Origin: JBFGJH01 sp041586155
GTDB lineage: Bacteria > Actinomycetota > Acidimicrobiia > Spongiisociales > JAENVV01
NCBI GenBank assembly: GCA_041586155.1
Contig: JBFHAT010000048.1
Span: 1 to 18,287 of the forward strand
DNA: 18,287 nucleotides
Direction of reading: 5' to 3'
Shown: positions 1 through 7,038 of the stretch, in pieces
How the letters are laid out: every line of letters starts with the position of its first letter
Numbering within the stretch: the stretch's first letter is position 1
Notes under the pieces: model-generated
What the model was told of the DNA's origin: nothing
Seen by the model: the letters and a program-made list of their open reading frames with translations, nothing else
Database searches by the model: none
Program-made: the position numbers and the translations under genes

Positions 1-21
1 TTCCTTGTACGGACCGCGACC

Positions 22-501
22 TCAGCGTCCCGAATCCCAGGGGGCGGTCGCCGAGGGGACGCGGCCATGCGCTCCCATCACCGCGTCGAGGGCATCGATG
101 ACGGCGAGCGCTTGCTCCTCGGAGAGGTGCGCACTGAACGTCTCTTGGACGTCGCGAACGTGGACCCTGACCGCCTGGCGGAGATGGCGACGTCCGGCAG
201 GAGTCAGCTTGATGATCACCGCCCGGCCGTCCTTCGGATCCGGGCGACGCTCGACGAACCCCTGCTCCTCCAGGTCGTCGACGACCCGCGAGACGCGGCT
301 GAACGAGATCACCGTCCTTTCCGCCAAATCGCTCATTCTTGCCTCGTTGTTGTCGGCGATCAGGAGATTGACCAGCACATCGAAGGAGCTCATCGACATA
401 CCGATCTCGCCGAGGTTCTGAGCGAAGATCGGAGACAACAACGCCCAAACGTCGACAATGAGACTCCACGCCCGAAAGCCAGGGTCATTACTGGTAACCA
501 T
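22..501 (-). CDS. MarR-family transcriptional regulator
   Basis: A 159-residue protein of normal MarR length. The winged helix-turn-helix lies around residues 52-100: a helix pair (MSDLAERTVISFSRVSRVV), then a basic wing with the family signature RRPDPKDGRA followed by a strand. The long helices at residues 8-50 and 103-145 would form the dimer interface. It most likely represses itself and the divergent SnoaL-like gene, because a 20-bp palindrome (519-538) fills the shared intergenic region. ATG at 499-501 is chosen because a TATACT box (509-514, minus strand) ends 7 nt upstream and there is no Shine-Dalgarno sequence, which fits a leaderless mRNA. The ligand cannot be predicted. The family is clear; the target is inferred from position. 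Confidence 0.93.
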   Translation of the reverse strand: MVTSNDPGFRAWSLIVDVWALLSPIFAQNLGEIGMSMSSFDVLVNLLIADNNEARMSDLAERTVISFSRVSRVVDDLEEQGFVERRPDPKDGRAVIIKLTPAGRRHLRQAVRVHVRDVQETFSAHLSEEQALAVIDALDAVMGAHGRVPSATAPWDSGR

Positions 502-508
502 CGCCGTC

Positions 509-537
509 AGTATAAATCATTTGCTTGCGCAAACAAA
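509..537 (-). promoter_or_regulatory. Promoter of the marR-like gene, probably leaderless
   Basis: On the minus strand, TTGTTT (531-536) is followed after 16 nt by TATACT (509-514), a 5/6 match to the -10 consensus. The start codon begins 7 nt after the box, where transcription itself would be expected to start. The -35 is weak (3/6) and is overlapped by the palindrome. Confidence 0.45.
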
Positions 538-538
538 T
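519..538. promoter_or_regulatory. Probable MarR operator (20-bp palindrome)
   Basis: ATTTG-C-TTGC / GCAA-A-CAAAT is a dyad in which 9 of 10 base pairs match. It lies midway between the divergent marR-like and SnoaL-like genes. AT-rich dyads of this size are typical MarR dimer sites. It overlaps the -35 zone of the regulator and the presumed promoter of the cyclase gene, so one bound dimer could block both. Confidence 0.65.
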
Positions 539-577
539 TTATGATAAAGTATGAGAGGCAGAAGGAGGAGGTTGCCA

Positions 578-1000
578 ATGTCGACGAACGACAACAAGGC
601 GCTCAGCCGCCGCGTCTACGACGAGATATTCAATGGGCGCAATCTGGGTCTGATCGACGAATTACTACGCGAGGACTTCGTCGAGCACGAGGAGCTGCCG
701 GGCCTTCCGGCCGGCAGGGAGGGGATGCGCTACTTCACCCAATCGACGCTGGAAGGGATCCCGGATCTCTCCGTCGAAATCGAGGACATGATCGCCGAAG
801 GCGACAAGGTGGTCGCTCGCGTGCGCTTCACCGGCACCCACGAGGGTGAGTTCATGGGATTCGCCGCCACCGGCAACAAGATCGACTTCGCCGCGATCGA
901 TGTGCTCGCTTGGCACGACGGCAAGGCGACCGACCATTGGGGTGTCACCGACACTGCGGCCATGCTCACCCAGGTCGGCGCAATCGATCCGGTGGACTGA
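578..1000 (+). CDS. SnoaL-like ester cyclase / NTF2-fold protein
   Basis: A 140-residue single-domain protein with the pattern of the SnoaL-like polyketide cyclase/ester cyclase family. An N-terminal helix (NKALSRRVYDEIFNGRN) is followed by 'DELLREDFVEHE', an 'EGIPDLSVEIEDMIAEGDKV' strand pair, the 'RVRFTGTHEGEFMG' turn and a final 'DHWGVTDTAAMLTQVG'. Most relatives annotated this way have no known substrate. ATG 578 is preferred to the upstream ATG at 551 because AAGGAGGAG (562-570) sits correctly before it. It is divergent from the MarR-like gene and is probably controlled by it. The hairpin at 1043-1065 ends the unit. The fold assignment is firm; the reaction is not known. Confidence 0.9.
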   Translation: MSTNDNKALSRRVYDEIFNGRNLGLIDELLREDFVEHEELPGLPAGREGMRYFTQSTLEGIPDLSVEIEDMIAEGDKVVARVRFTGTHEGEFMGFAATGNKIDFAAIDVLAWHDGKATDHWGVTDTAAMLTQVGAIDPVD

Positions 1001-1042
1001 GAAGTCCGCAGTCGCGGTTCGAAGCACAACAGCTCAGCGAGA

Positions 1043-1065
1043 GAGGCCCGGCAATGCCGGGCCTC
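1043..1065 (+). terminator. Hairpin terminator after the SnoaL-like gene
   Basis: A perfect 10-bp GC-rich stem (1043-1052 with 1056-1065) with a 3-nt loop, 43 nt after the cyclase stop. No T-tract follows, so it may act as a U-less hairpin. It lies between converging genes and could serve both. Confidence 0.65.
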
Positions 1066-1120
1066 CTCGGGTGAAGCTCGCCTCCTGTCGCCCTCATCTG
1101 CCCAAGTTCGCAAGGGTCGG

Positions 1121-2149
1121 CTACCGCGACTCTGCCTCCTGCACCAGCGGCGCCACCTTCGTGCCGAGCAGTTCGATGGTTCGCTGAACCTTGTCGTGCC
1201 CGAGCGTGCCGACGCTGGTGTGCAGCATGAAGCGAGAGATACCGAGGATGTCCCGCCAGCGAAGAATCTTGTCGGCGACCTGCTCCGGCGTACCCAGGAC
1301 GAGCGAACCGTCAGGACCTCGCATGGCGTCGTACTGGGCCCGCGTCATCGGCGGCCAGCCCCGCTCTTGGCCGATCCTGCTCATCGCCGCCGCATACGAG
1401 GGGTAGAACTCTTCAGCAGCTCGCTCCTCTGTGTCGGCGATGTAGCCATGGGCATGGACCGCCAGCGGCACCTCGGTCGGATCGTGACCGGCCGCTGCCA
1501 AACTGCGCCGGTGGATCTCCGCCAGCACGGCGAACCGAGACGGGTCGCCGCCGATGATCGCCAATGCCACCGGAAGGCCCCGTTCGCCGGCCCGCACCAT
1601 CGATCCCGGGTTGCCGCCCACACCGACCCAGATGGAGAGCGGCCGATCGGGTCGGGGATAGATTCCTTGTCCCTCGATGGGAGGTCGGAAGCGGCCCGAC
1701 CAGGTGACCGTCTCCTGATCGCGGATCTCGAGCAGCAGATCGAGCTTCTCCGCGAACAGGTCGTCGTAGTCGCGCAAGTCGTAGCCGAACAACGGAAACG
1801 ACTCGATGAACGACCCCCGCCCGACAAGTAGCTCGGCGCGTCCGTTGGAGACGATGTCGAGGGTGGCGAACTGCTGGAACACCCGGACGGGGTCGTCGGT
1901 CGAGAGAATGATCACTGCCGGGCTCAGCTGGATGTGCTGGGTCCGCCCGGCGGCCGCAGCCAAGATCACGGCAGGCGCCGAGGCGGCGAAGTCGGGGCGG
2001 TGATGTTCGCCGATTCCATACACGTCGAGGCCGACCTCTTCCGCCAGGACGATCTCGTCGACGACTTGTCGCAGCCTGTCGCCGTGGCTGATCACCGCGC
2101 CCGACTCGGCGGGGATGGTCTCTGCGAAGGTGGTGAGGCCCAACTCCAT
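1121..2149 (-). CDS. LLM-class (luciferase-like) flavin/F420 oxidoreductase
   Basis: A 342-residue (alpha/beta)8-barrel protein of the bacterial luciferase-like monooxygenase superfamily, closest in pattern to the 2I7G-type subfamily. It starts MELGLTTFAE, carries the subfamily block 'YGIGEHHRPDFAASAP' (about residues 44-59), then 'LSTDDPVRVFQQFATLDIVSNGRAELLVGRG' in the flavin-site region, and ends with 'GTPEQVADKILRWRDILGISRFMLH'. Members bind FMN or F420; the substrate is unknown. ATG 2149 follows a CATAAT box (2156-2161, minus strand) by 6 nt with no ribosome-binding site, suggesting a leaderless transcript. It is transcribed alone. Confidence 0.93.
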   Translation of the reverse strand: MELGLTTFAETIPAESGAVISHGDRLRQVVDEIVLAEEVGLDVYGIGEHHRPDFAASAPAVILAAAAGRTQHIQLSPAVIILSTDDPVRVFQQFATLDIVSNGRAELLVGRGSFIESFPLFGYDLRDYDDLFAEKLDLLLEIRDQETVTWSGRFRPPIEGQGIYPRPDRPLSIWVGVGGNPGSMVRAGERGLPVALAIIGGDPSRFAVLAEIHRRSLAAAGHDPTEVPLAVHAHGYIADTEERAAEEFYPSYAAAMSRIGQERGWPPMTRAQYDAMRGPDGSLVLGTPEQVADKILRWRDILGISRFMLHTSVGTLGHDKVQRTIELLGTKVAPLVQEAESR

Positions 2150-2155
2150 CTAGTG

Positions 2156-2161
2156 ATTATG
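2156..2161 (-). promoter_or_regulatory. -10 box of the LLM oxidoreductase gene (leaderless)
   Basis: CATAAT on the minus strand (5/6 match to TATAAT) ends 6 nt before the ATG at 2149. No convincing -35 is visible. The spacing places +1 at or next to the start codon. Confidence 0.45.
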
Positions 2162-2200
2162 GCCGCTCACTTCCGATCCGACCTACGTGCGAAGACAGGA

Positions 2201-2239
2201 CGGGCCCGCAGGACGGGGGGAGCCCAGCCTGCGGGCCCG
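2201..2239 (-). terminator. Hairpin terminator after the lipoprotein gene
   Basis: A perfect 12-bp stem (2201-2212 with 2228-2239) around a 15-nt loop, 10 nt beyond the lipoprotein stop codon. It separates that gene from the next leftward gene, whose promoter follows immediately. No T-tract. Confidence 0.7.
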
Positions 2240-2249
2240 AAGCGTCGGA

Positions 2250-2653
2250 TCAGGAAACGAGATCCTCGAGCAACGAACGCAGCTCCGACCAGCTCTCTTC
2301 CAGATCAGTGCCGGCCTCAGCTTGCACGTTGTCGAGCGTCGACTCGAAGCTATCCATCGCCTGCTCGATGGCGGCGGAGTCAACCGCTCCTTCGGCCTGC
2401 AACGTAGCGGTCGCGCTGGAGATCTCGGACTTCAGAGCCTCCCACGCCGCCGACAGCTCGGCTGCGGCCGGCGACTCGGCGACGTCGGCCGCGACGCTCT
2501 CCACCTGCTCCTCGACCTCTTCGACGGTGTCGCTCACGTCGACTCCGGTCGCCTCTTCGACCAGGCTGGTCAGGGTCGACTCGGTGGTCGAAGATCCACA
2601 GGCTCCAATCAACAGTGCGAGCACCAGGAGCGAATCAGCAATGTCCGGCTCAC
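2250..2653 (-). CDS. Small acidic secreted lipoprotein, apparently frameshifted in the signal peptide
   Basis: The C-terminal frame encodes a hydrophobic run ending in a lipobox (LLIGAC, Cys codon 2598-2600) and a 116-residue mature part that is acidic, Ser/Ala/Glu-rich and probably all-helical (for example VSDTVEEVEEQVESVAADVAE). The only good start is GTG 2651-2653, with AAAGGGG 6 nt upstream. That start encodes MSRTLLIRS, a fitting n-region, but in a different frame: it is one base short of joining LLVLALLIGAC. In its own frame it stops soon after. An in-frame GTG at 2624 would give a signal without positive charges. Either the strain carries a one-base deletion (pseudogene) or the sequence has an error. 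I do not recognise a family for the mature part. Confidence 0.6.
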
Positions 2654-2804
2654 GATGTTCCCCTTTCAGTAGTTCTGAATCGGTTGCCAACACCCGCCTC
2701 GCATCGGCGGGGCCGGCAGGGGTACCCAGAGACCACATACGTGAAACGTGGTTTGACGGGCGCGCAGATGGGTACCAAGCGCATCCATCGTCGAAGGAGT
2801 CGTC

Positions 2805-3116
2805 ATGCCGCAGCCGGGATGGAGCAAGAAACGGGAACGCCAGTACGAGCACATAAAGGACAGCCTCCTCGAGCGAGGCGAGTCAGAGGACGAAGCTGAA
2901 GAGATCGCTGCACGCACTGTCAACAAGGCGCGAGCCGAAGCCGGCGAGGTCAGAGAATCACGGAACGAAGAGCGCCTGGTGGCACGTCAAGGACCGAGAG
3001 GGAGGACCTATGACCAGCTGTATGAGGAGGCTCGTCACCTCGATATCGAGGGTCGCTCCAAGATGAACAAGGACGACCTGCAGCGGGCCGTCGAAAAAGC
3101 CCGCCAGAAGGACTGA
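2805..3116 (+). CDS. Small Rho_N-domain protein ('plasmid stabilization'-like)
   Basis: A 103-residue, highly charged protein. Residues 6-45 (WSKKRERQYEHIKDSLLERG ... EDEAEEIAARTVNK) match a conserved actinobacterial protein often annotated as 'plasmid stabilization protein'. Residues 68-103 (TYDQLYEEARHLDIEGRSKMNKDDLQRAV) look like a Rho-termination-factor N-terminal (SAP-like) fold that could bind nucleic acid. There is no catalytic motif and no toxin partner nearby, so a toxin-antitoxin role is unsupported. GAAGGAG (2793-2799) fixes the start. The next gene begins 5 nt after its stop, so the two are co-transcribed. Confidence 0.85.
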   Translation: MPQPGWSKKRERQYEHIKDSLLERGESEDEAEEIAARTVNKARAEAGEVRESRNEERLVARQGPRGRTYDQLYEEARHLDIEGRSKMNKDDLQRAVEKARQKD

Positions 3117-3121
3117 CCGCC

Positions 3122-4087
3122 ATGGCTGTGCAATTCGGAATGACCCTTTCCAGCGAGGAGCACGGGCCGGACCGGCTCGTAGAGATCGCACGCCTCGCCG
3201 AAGAGACCGGGTTCGACTTCGTGTCGATCTCCGACCACTTTCACCCATGGATCTCCGAACAAGGCCATTCCCCGTTCGTATGGTCGGTGCTCGGCGCCCT
3301 CTCGCAAGCCACATCCGACATCGACGTTGCCGTGGGCGTGACGTGTCCCAGCATGCGCATCCACCCCGCAATCCTCGCCCAGGCCGTCGCAACGACAGCG
3401 CTGCTCCTGCCTGATCGTTTCACATGGGGGGTTGGTTCGGGCGAGGCGCTCAACGAGCACGTGCTGGGAGACCCGTGGCCTCCTGCCCCGTTACGGATCG
3501 AGCGCATGGTCGAGGCCATCGAGGTGATACGGCGTTTGTGGAACGAGGATTCTGTGACCCACCGCGGGACTCATTTCACCGTTGAGGACGCCCGGATACT
3601 CGACAAGCCGCAGTCAAGCCCTCCGATCATCGTCTCAGCGTTCGGTGAGATGGCGGCAAGGGCAGCAGCGGAGCATGGCGACGGCCTGTGGATCGGGGGC
3701 AACGGGAAGCAGATCGTCAACGAGTGGCGCGCGGCCGGCGGCACTGGTCCCGTCTATACCCAGGTGACGGTGTGTTGGGCTGGCGACCGGCGGAAGGCTG
3801 TGGAGACCGCGCATCGGATGTGGCCCAACACCGCTCTCCCAGGCCAACTCAACCAGGACCTCCGAACGATGCAGCACTTCGAGGAAGCCGTGCAACTCGT
3901 CACGCCGGAGAGAATCGAATCCGAGGTGCCGTGCGGTCCTGAAGTCGAGCCCTACGTCGAGGCGACTCGTGAGGTGATCGAAGCGGGCGCCGACCACGTC
4001 TACTTCCATCAGATCGGTTCCGATCAGGAGGGGTTCGTCGAGTTCTGGGAAGATGAGCTGGGCGAGGCGTTGGCCGACTTGGCTTGA
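3122..4087 (+). CDS. F420-dependent LLM oxidoreductase, FGD-like
   Basis: A 321-residue (alpha/beta)8-barrel protein resembling F420-dependent glucose-6-phosphate dehydrogenase and its TIGR03557-type relatives. It has 'FDFVSISDHFHPW' at about residues 31-43 (the position of the FGD active-site His), 'VGVTCPSMRIHPAILAQA' near 71-88, and 'GVGSGEALNEHVLGDPWP' at 103-120, which includes the Glu conserved in FGD. The cofactor is expected to be F420; the true substrate may not be glucose-6-phosphate. AGAAGGA about 10 nt upstream precedes ATG 3122. It overlaps nothing and follows the small Rho_N gene by 5 nt. Confidence 0.93.
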   Translation: MAVQFGMTLSSEEHGPDRLVEIARLAEETGFDFVSISDHFHPWISEQGHSPFVWSVLGALSQATSDIDVAVGVTCPSMRIHPAILAQAVATTALLLPDRFTWGVGSGEALNEHVLGDPWPPAPLRIERMVEAIEVIRRLWNEDSVTHRGTHFTVEDARILDKPQSSPPIIVSAFGEMAARAAAEHGDGLWIGGNGKQIVNEWRAAGGTGPVYTQVTVCWAGDRRKAVETAHRMWPNTALPGQLNQDLRTMQHFEEAVQLVTPERIESEVPCGPEVEPYVEATREVIEAGADHVYFHQIGSDQEGFVEFWEDELGEALADLA

Positions 4088-4148
4088 TCCGGCACGGTCC
4101 CCGTCCCGGGGTGACGGCTGGGGCGGCGTCGCCCGTGCCTCGAATCCG

Positions 4149-4177
4149 TTGAAATCAGCCGGGCCGTGCCGCATACT
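4149..4177 (+). promoter_or_regulatory. Promoter of the PhyH-like gene, probably leaderless
   Basis: TTGAAA (4149-4154) and CATACT (4172-4177) are separated by 17 nt. The ATG begins 7 nt after the -10, and no Shine-Dalgarno sequence is present. This supports both the chosen start codon and transcription independent of the upstream gene. Confidence 0.55.
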
Positions 4178-4184
4178 CCCGGCC

Positions 4185-5186
4185 ATGCTGAGCACGGCCC
4201 AGCTCGACCAGTTCCAGGCAGACGGCTATTTGGTCGTGCCCGACGTCTTGGCCGCCGCCGACCTCGAACCGGTGATCGTCGAGTATGACGCCGCCCTCGA
4301 CCGTGCGGCCTCATACATGGTCGAACGTGGCTACCTCTCCGACTCGCTCGATCGTCTCGCCTTCGAGGAGAGATACACCGCCCTCATCCGTGAGAATCCG
4401 GCGCTGTTCCACTTTCTGGGGATCTCGCTGCCACTCGATTACGAGGACCTCGACCCCGACTTCGTCCGTGTACACACCGGTCCCGCCCTGTTCGGCCTGC
4501 TCCGCAACCCAAAGGTGCTGGATGTCGTCGAATCGGTGATCGGCCCCGAGATTGCGCTCAACCCAGTGCTGCAGGTCCGTCTCAAACCGCCCCAACGCCT
4601 CCTGTCGGGGCCGATGGCCGAGTACTCGAACGTCGGTGCCACCACCTGGCATCAGGACTACGGGGCGGTGATGGACGAAGCGATCGACACCGACCTGCTG
4701 ACCGTCTGGGTGGCGATGACCGATGCGACCGAAGAAATGGGCTGCCTACAGGCGATTCCAGGCTCACATCAGCCGGGCACACTCACGCTGCACTGCCCCG
4801 GCGTCGTGAACCAGGCCGAGAACTACATTCCCCAAGCCCTGTTGGACCGCCACGTCTCGGCCCCGGTCCCCATCCCCTGCACCCGAGGTTCTCTCATCGT
4901 GCTGTCCAAGTACACCGAGCATGGAGCGCTGCCCAATACCTCCGACCGGCTCCGCTGGAGCTTCGACCTGCGCTACCAGCCGGCCGGACAGCCCACGGGT
5001 CGGCCTGCCTTTCCGAGCTTCGTCTTGCGGAGCAGAGCCCGACCTGAAAGCGAAGTGACCGACCCCGCCGACTACGCCGCCGGTTGGGAAGCCACCCGGC
5101 TCCGCATAGTCTCTGGCCAGCAGGACGGACCGCTCTACGAACAAGGTCGCTGGTTGGCCAACCGTGACAGCCCTGTATGCGCCTAG
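4185..5186 (+). CDS. Phytanoyl-CoA dioxygenase (PhyH) family protein
   Basis: A 333-residue Fe(II)/2-oxoglutarate-dependent dioxygenase. The metal triad is visible: H156 and D158 in 'TTWHQDYG', and the distal H246 in 'SKYTEHGALPNTS'. R257 and R263 follow in 'RLRWSFDLRYQP' and one of them should bind the 2-oxoglutarate carboxylate. The N-terminal 'QFQADGYLVVPDVL' is a family hallmark. PhyH relatives hydroxylate very varied substrates (fatty acyl-CoA, ectoine, natural products), so the substrate here is open. ATG 4185 is preferred to an upstream in-frame ATG at 4053, which lies inside the previous gene and would add 44 atypical residues. Confidence 0.92.
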   Translation: MLSTAQLDQFQADGYLVVPDVLAAADLEPVIVEYDAALDRAASYMVERGYLSDSLDRLAFEERYTALIRENPALFHFLGISLPLDYEDLDPDFVRVHTGPALFGLLRNPKVLDVVESVIGPEIALNPVLQVRLKPPQRLLSGPMAEYSNVGATTWHQDYGAVMDEAIDTDLLTVWVAMTDATEEMGCLQAIPGSHQPGTLTLHCPGVVNQAENYIPQALLDRHVSAPVPIPCTRGSLIVLSKYTEHGALPNTSDRLRWSFDLRYQPAGQPTGRPAFPSFVLRSRARPESEVTDPADYAAGWEATRLRIVSGQQDGPLYEQGRWLANRDSPVCA

Positions 5187-5291
5187 CTGGGCCTGACCAG
5201 GTCGCGAAACCTCGGCTTCCCACAGCGATGCGTTTGTGCGAGTGTTGGCCGGGCGACAAACGTCGCTGAAGCGAATCATGGACACAGCTGT

Positions 5292-5328
5292 GCCGGCCGT
5301 GCCCGTAGTTGGTACCGGGCCGGCCGGC
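5292..5328. terminator. Bidirectional hairpin terminator
   Basis: GCCGGCCG and GCCCG (5292-5305, one bulged T at 5300) pair with CGGGC and CGGCCGGC (5316-5328), giving a 13-bp GC stem with a 10-nt loop. It sits between the converging PhyH-like and antiporter genes. Confidence 0.7.
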
Positions 5329-5336
5329 GCATCCGG

Positions 5337-6926
5337 TCAGCCGGTCGTTGGCGCCTCCCAGATCACTGCAACGGCATCGTCGGCGAGCGCCTGACCGGCC
5401 TCTTCGTAGAGGTTGCGTGCCACCTCGACTCCGGCAGCCCGCAGCTCGGAGACATGGTCTGGATAGCGGGCAATTGCCGCGATGCGGGCCTCGGGCAGGA
5501 ACTGGCGAATCCGCTTCACGCATTCGAGGTTGGCGCCATGGTTGCTCATGGCAGCCACCACCAGCTCGACGTCGGGCTGAAAGAGAGCCCGCTCCCAAAA
5601 ATCCCGGTCGAGTGCGTCGCCGCGAATGACGTTCCTACCCTCGGCGGTGTGCTCTGCAACGGTCTCCGGTAGTCGATCCACTCCCACCACCGGCCCCCGG
5701 TCTCGTTTGACCAGCTCGTCGTACGCCCCTGTTCCGACTCGACCCATGCCGAAGATGACCACCCGAGCCGGACCGGCATCAATGACGGCGTCGTCGGCTT
5801 GGGCCGGATGCCGTTCGAACCGGGACAGCCGCTCGCCCCACCGGTCGTAGAGGCGATAGCGCGCCGAGTTGGCGGCCGCACCTACGATGAACGAACCGGC
5901 CACCGCTACCCCAATGGCCGACACCCACTCCTGATCCAGCAGCCCCTCCGCGAGGGCAGCGGCAGCGACGATCAGCCCAAATTCGCTGTAGGTGGACAGC
6001 GTCAAAGACGTGTGGAGCGCAGTACGTGCCCGCAGCCGGAACCGCGTGACCAGCCACAGCAAGCCGGCGCTGCGGGCAGGGATGAGCAGCACCGCGACAG
6101 CGCCGATCACCCAGGCGGGCACGATGGGGGTGCCACCCAGCCCGATCGACAGGAAGAACCCGACCAGGAACAGATCCTTGAAGGCCAAGAGCCGGTCGGA
6201 AAGCTCCTCCGCTCGCGGATGCCCCGAAAGCAGCAGTCCGACGACGAGCGCTCCCAGGTCGGGCTTGAGGTCGACCAGCTCGAACATTTCAGCGCCGACA
6301 CCGACCGCCAGGGCGAAGCCGAGGAGGACCATGATCTCACCGTGCCCGCTCCGGTCCAACAGCCAATGGAGGACAGGCCGTGCGACGAAGAACGCCGGGA
6401 TGAGGGCGAGTGCCCAGAGGGAAGGCGTCTGACCCCCGACCAGCACGAGGAACACCACCGCCAGGATGTCTTGGATGATGAGCACGCCGATGGCGAGTCG
6501 TCCCGACAACGAGGCACCCTCGTTGGTGCTCTCGAGCGCCTTGACGGCAAACACGGTGCTGGAGAAGGACAACGCGAAACCGATCAGGGCGGCCCCTCGG
6601 ACATCGAGGTCACTGGCCAGCGGTATTCCAACCGTCCCCAGCACCAGCAGAATCACCGTGGCGGCGGCGGTTCCGACCGCAGCGAAGATACCGGCGGTAC
6701 CCCACACGGCGGGCCGGGCAAAGGTACGCAGCCGCAGCTTCAAACCGATTCCGAACAGAAGCAGGAGCACGCCGAGGTCGGCGATGGTCTCGATCGTGGA
6801 AGTCGTCTCGTAGCCGAACGCATGCAGCACGAACCCGGCGACCAGATAGCCGACGAGAGGTGGCAGGCGCATCATGCTCGCCACCAAGCCGAGCGCAAAC
6901 GCCGTGATCAGCAAGACGATCTCCAT
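5337..6926 (-). CDS. CPA2-type cation:proton antiporter with TrkA-N domain (Kef/YbaL-like)
   Basis: A 529-residue membrane protein of the KefB/KefC/YbaL group. The N-terminal ~365 residues hold about 12 membrane segments. 'ADLGVLLLLFGIGLKL' (49-64), 'FSSTVFAVKALE' (121-132) and 'IGVLIIQDILAVVFL' with D153 form the CPA2 ion-site region. A cytosolic Rossmann TrkA-N domain follows, with 'VVIFGMGRVGTGAYDELV' (glycines at 393-398) and 'VVGVD' with D417 for NAD(H) binding. The TrkA-C domain is absent, as in YbaL. It would exchange K+ or Na+ for H+ under nucleotide control. ATG 6926 lies 6 nt after a GATAAT box; longer in-frame starts run into the xylA start region. Transcribed alone, divergent from xylA. 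Confidence 0.93.
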   Translation of the reverse strand: MEIVLLITAFALGLVASMMRLPPLVGYLVAGFVLHAFGYETTSTIETIADLGVLLLLFGIGLKLRLRTFARPAVWGTAGIFAAVGTAAATVILLVLGTVGIPLASDLDVRGAALIGFALSFSSTVFAVKALESTNEGASLSGRLAIGVLIIQDILAVVFLVLVGGQTPSLWALALIPAFFVARPVLHWLLDRSGHGEIMVLLGFALAVGVGAEMFELVDLKPDLGALVVGLLLSGHPRAEELSDRLLAFKDLFLVGFFLSIGLGGTPIVPAWVIGAVAVLLIPARSAGLLWLVTRFRLRARTALHTSLTLSTYSEFGLIVAAAALAEGLLDQEWVSAIGVAVAGSFIVGAAANSARYRLYDRWGERLSRFERHPAQADDAVIDAGPARVVIFGMGRVGTGAYDELVKRDRGPVVGVDRLPETVAEHTAEGRNVIRGDALDRDFWERALFQPDVELVVAAMSNHGANLECVKRIRQFLPEARIAAIARYPDHVSELRAAGVEVARNLYEEAGQALADDAVAVIWEAPTTG

Positions 6927-6932
6927 CCGGCG

Positions 6933-6938
6933 ATTATC
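6933..6938 (-). promoter_or_regulatory. -10 box of the antiporter gene (leaderless)
   Basis: GATAAT on the minus strand (5/6 match) ends 6 nt before ATG 6926, with no ribosome-binding site and no clear -35. Same geometry as the other leaderless candidates in the window. Confidence 0.45.
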
Positions 6939-7038
6939 GCTGACGCACAATCCCCGTTGCTCCAGGACCGGGGTGTTCCAGGAGCGCCGGTCGGTGACAT
7001 CGAAGGCAGAATGGGCCGCAGCAACCGCGGAGGAGACC

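Noticed and set aside
2654..2852. Upstream extension of the lipoprotein reading frame to 2852
   Set aside because: It would place about 84 residues before the lipobox and overlap the divergent Rho_N gene; a signal peptide must be N-terminal.
2805..3116. Toxin-antitoxin reading of the 'plasmid stabilization' protein
   Set aside because: No toxin or antitoxin partner and no RelE/PIN-type motif; the neighbouring gene is an oxidoreductase.
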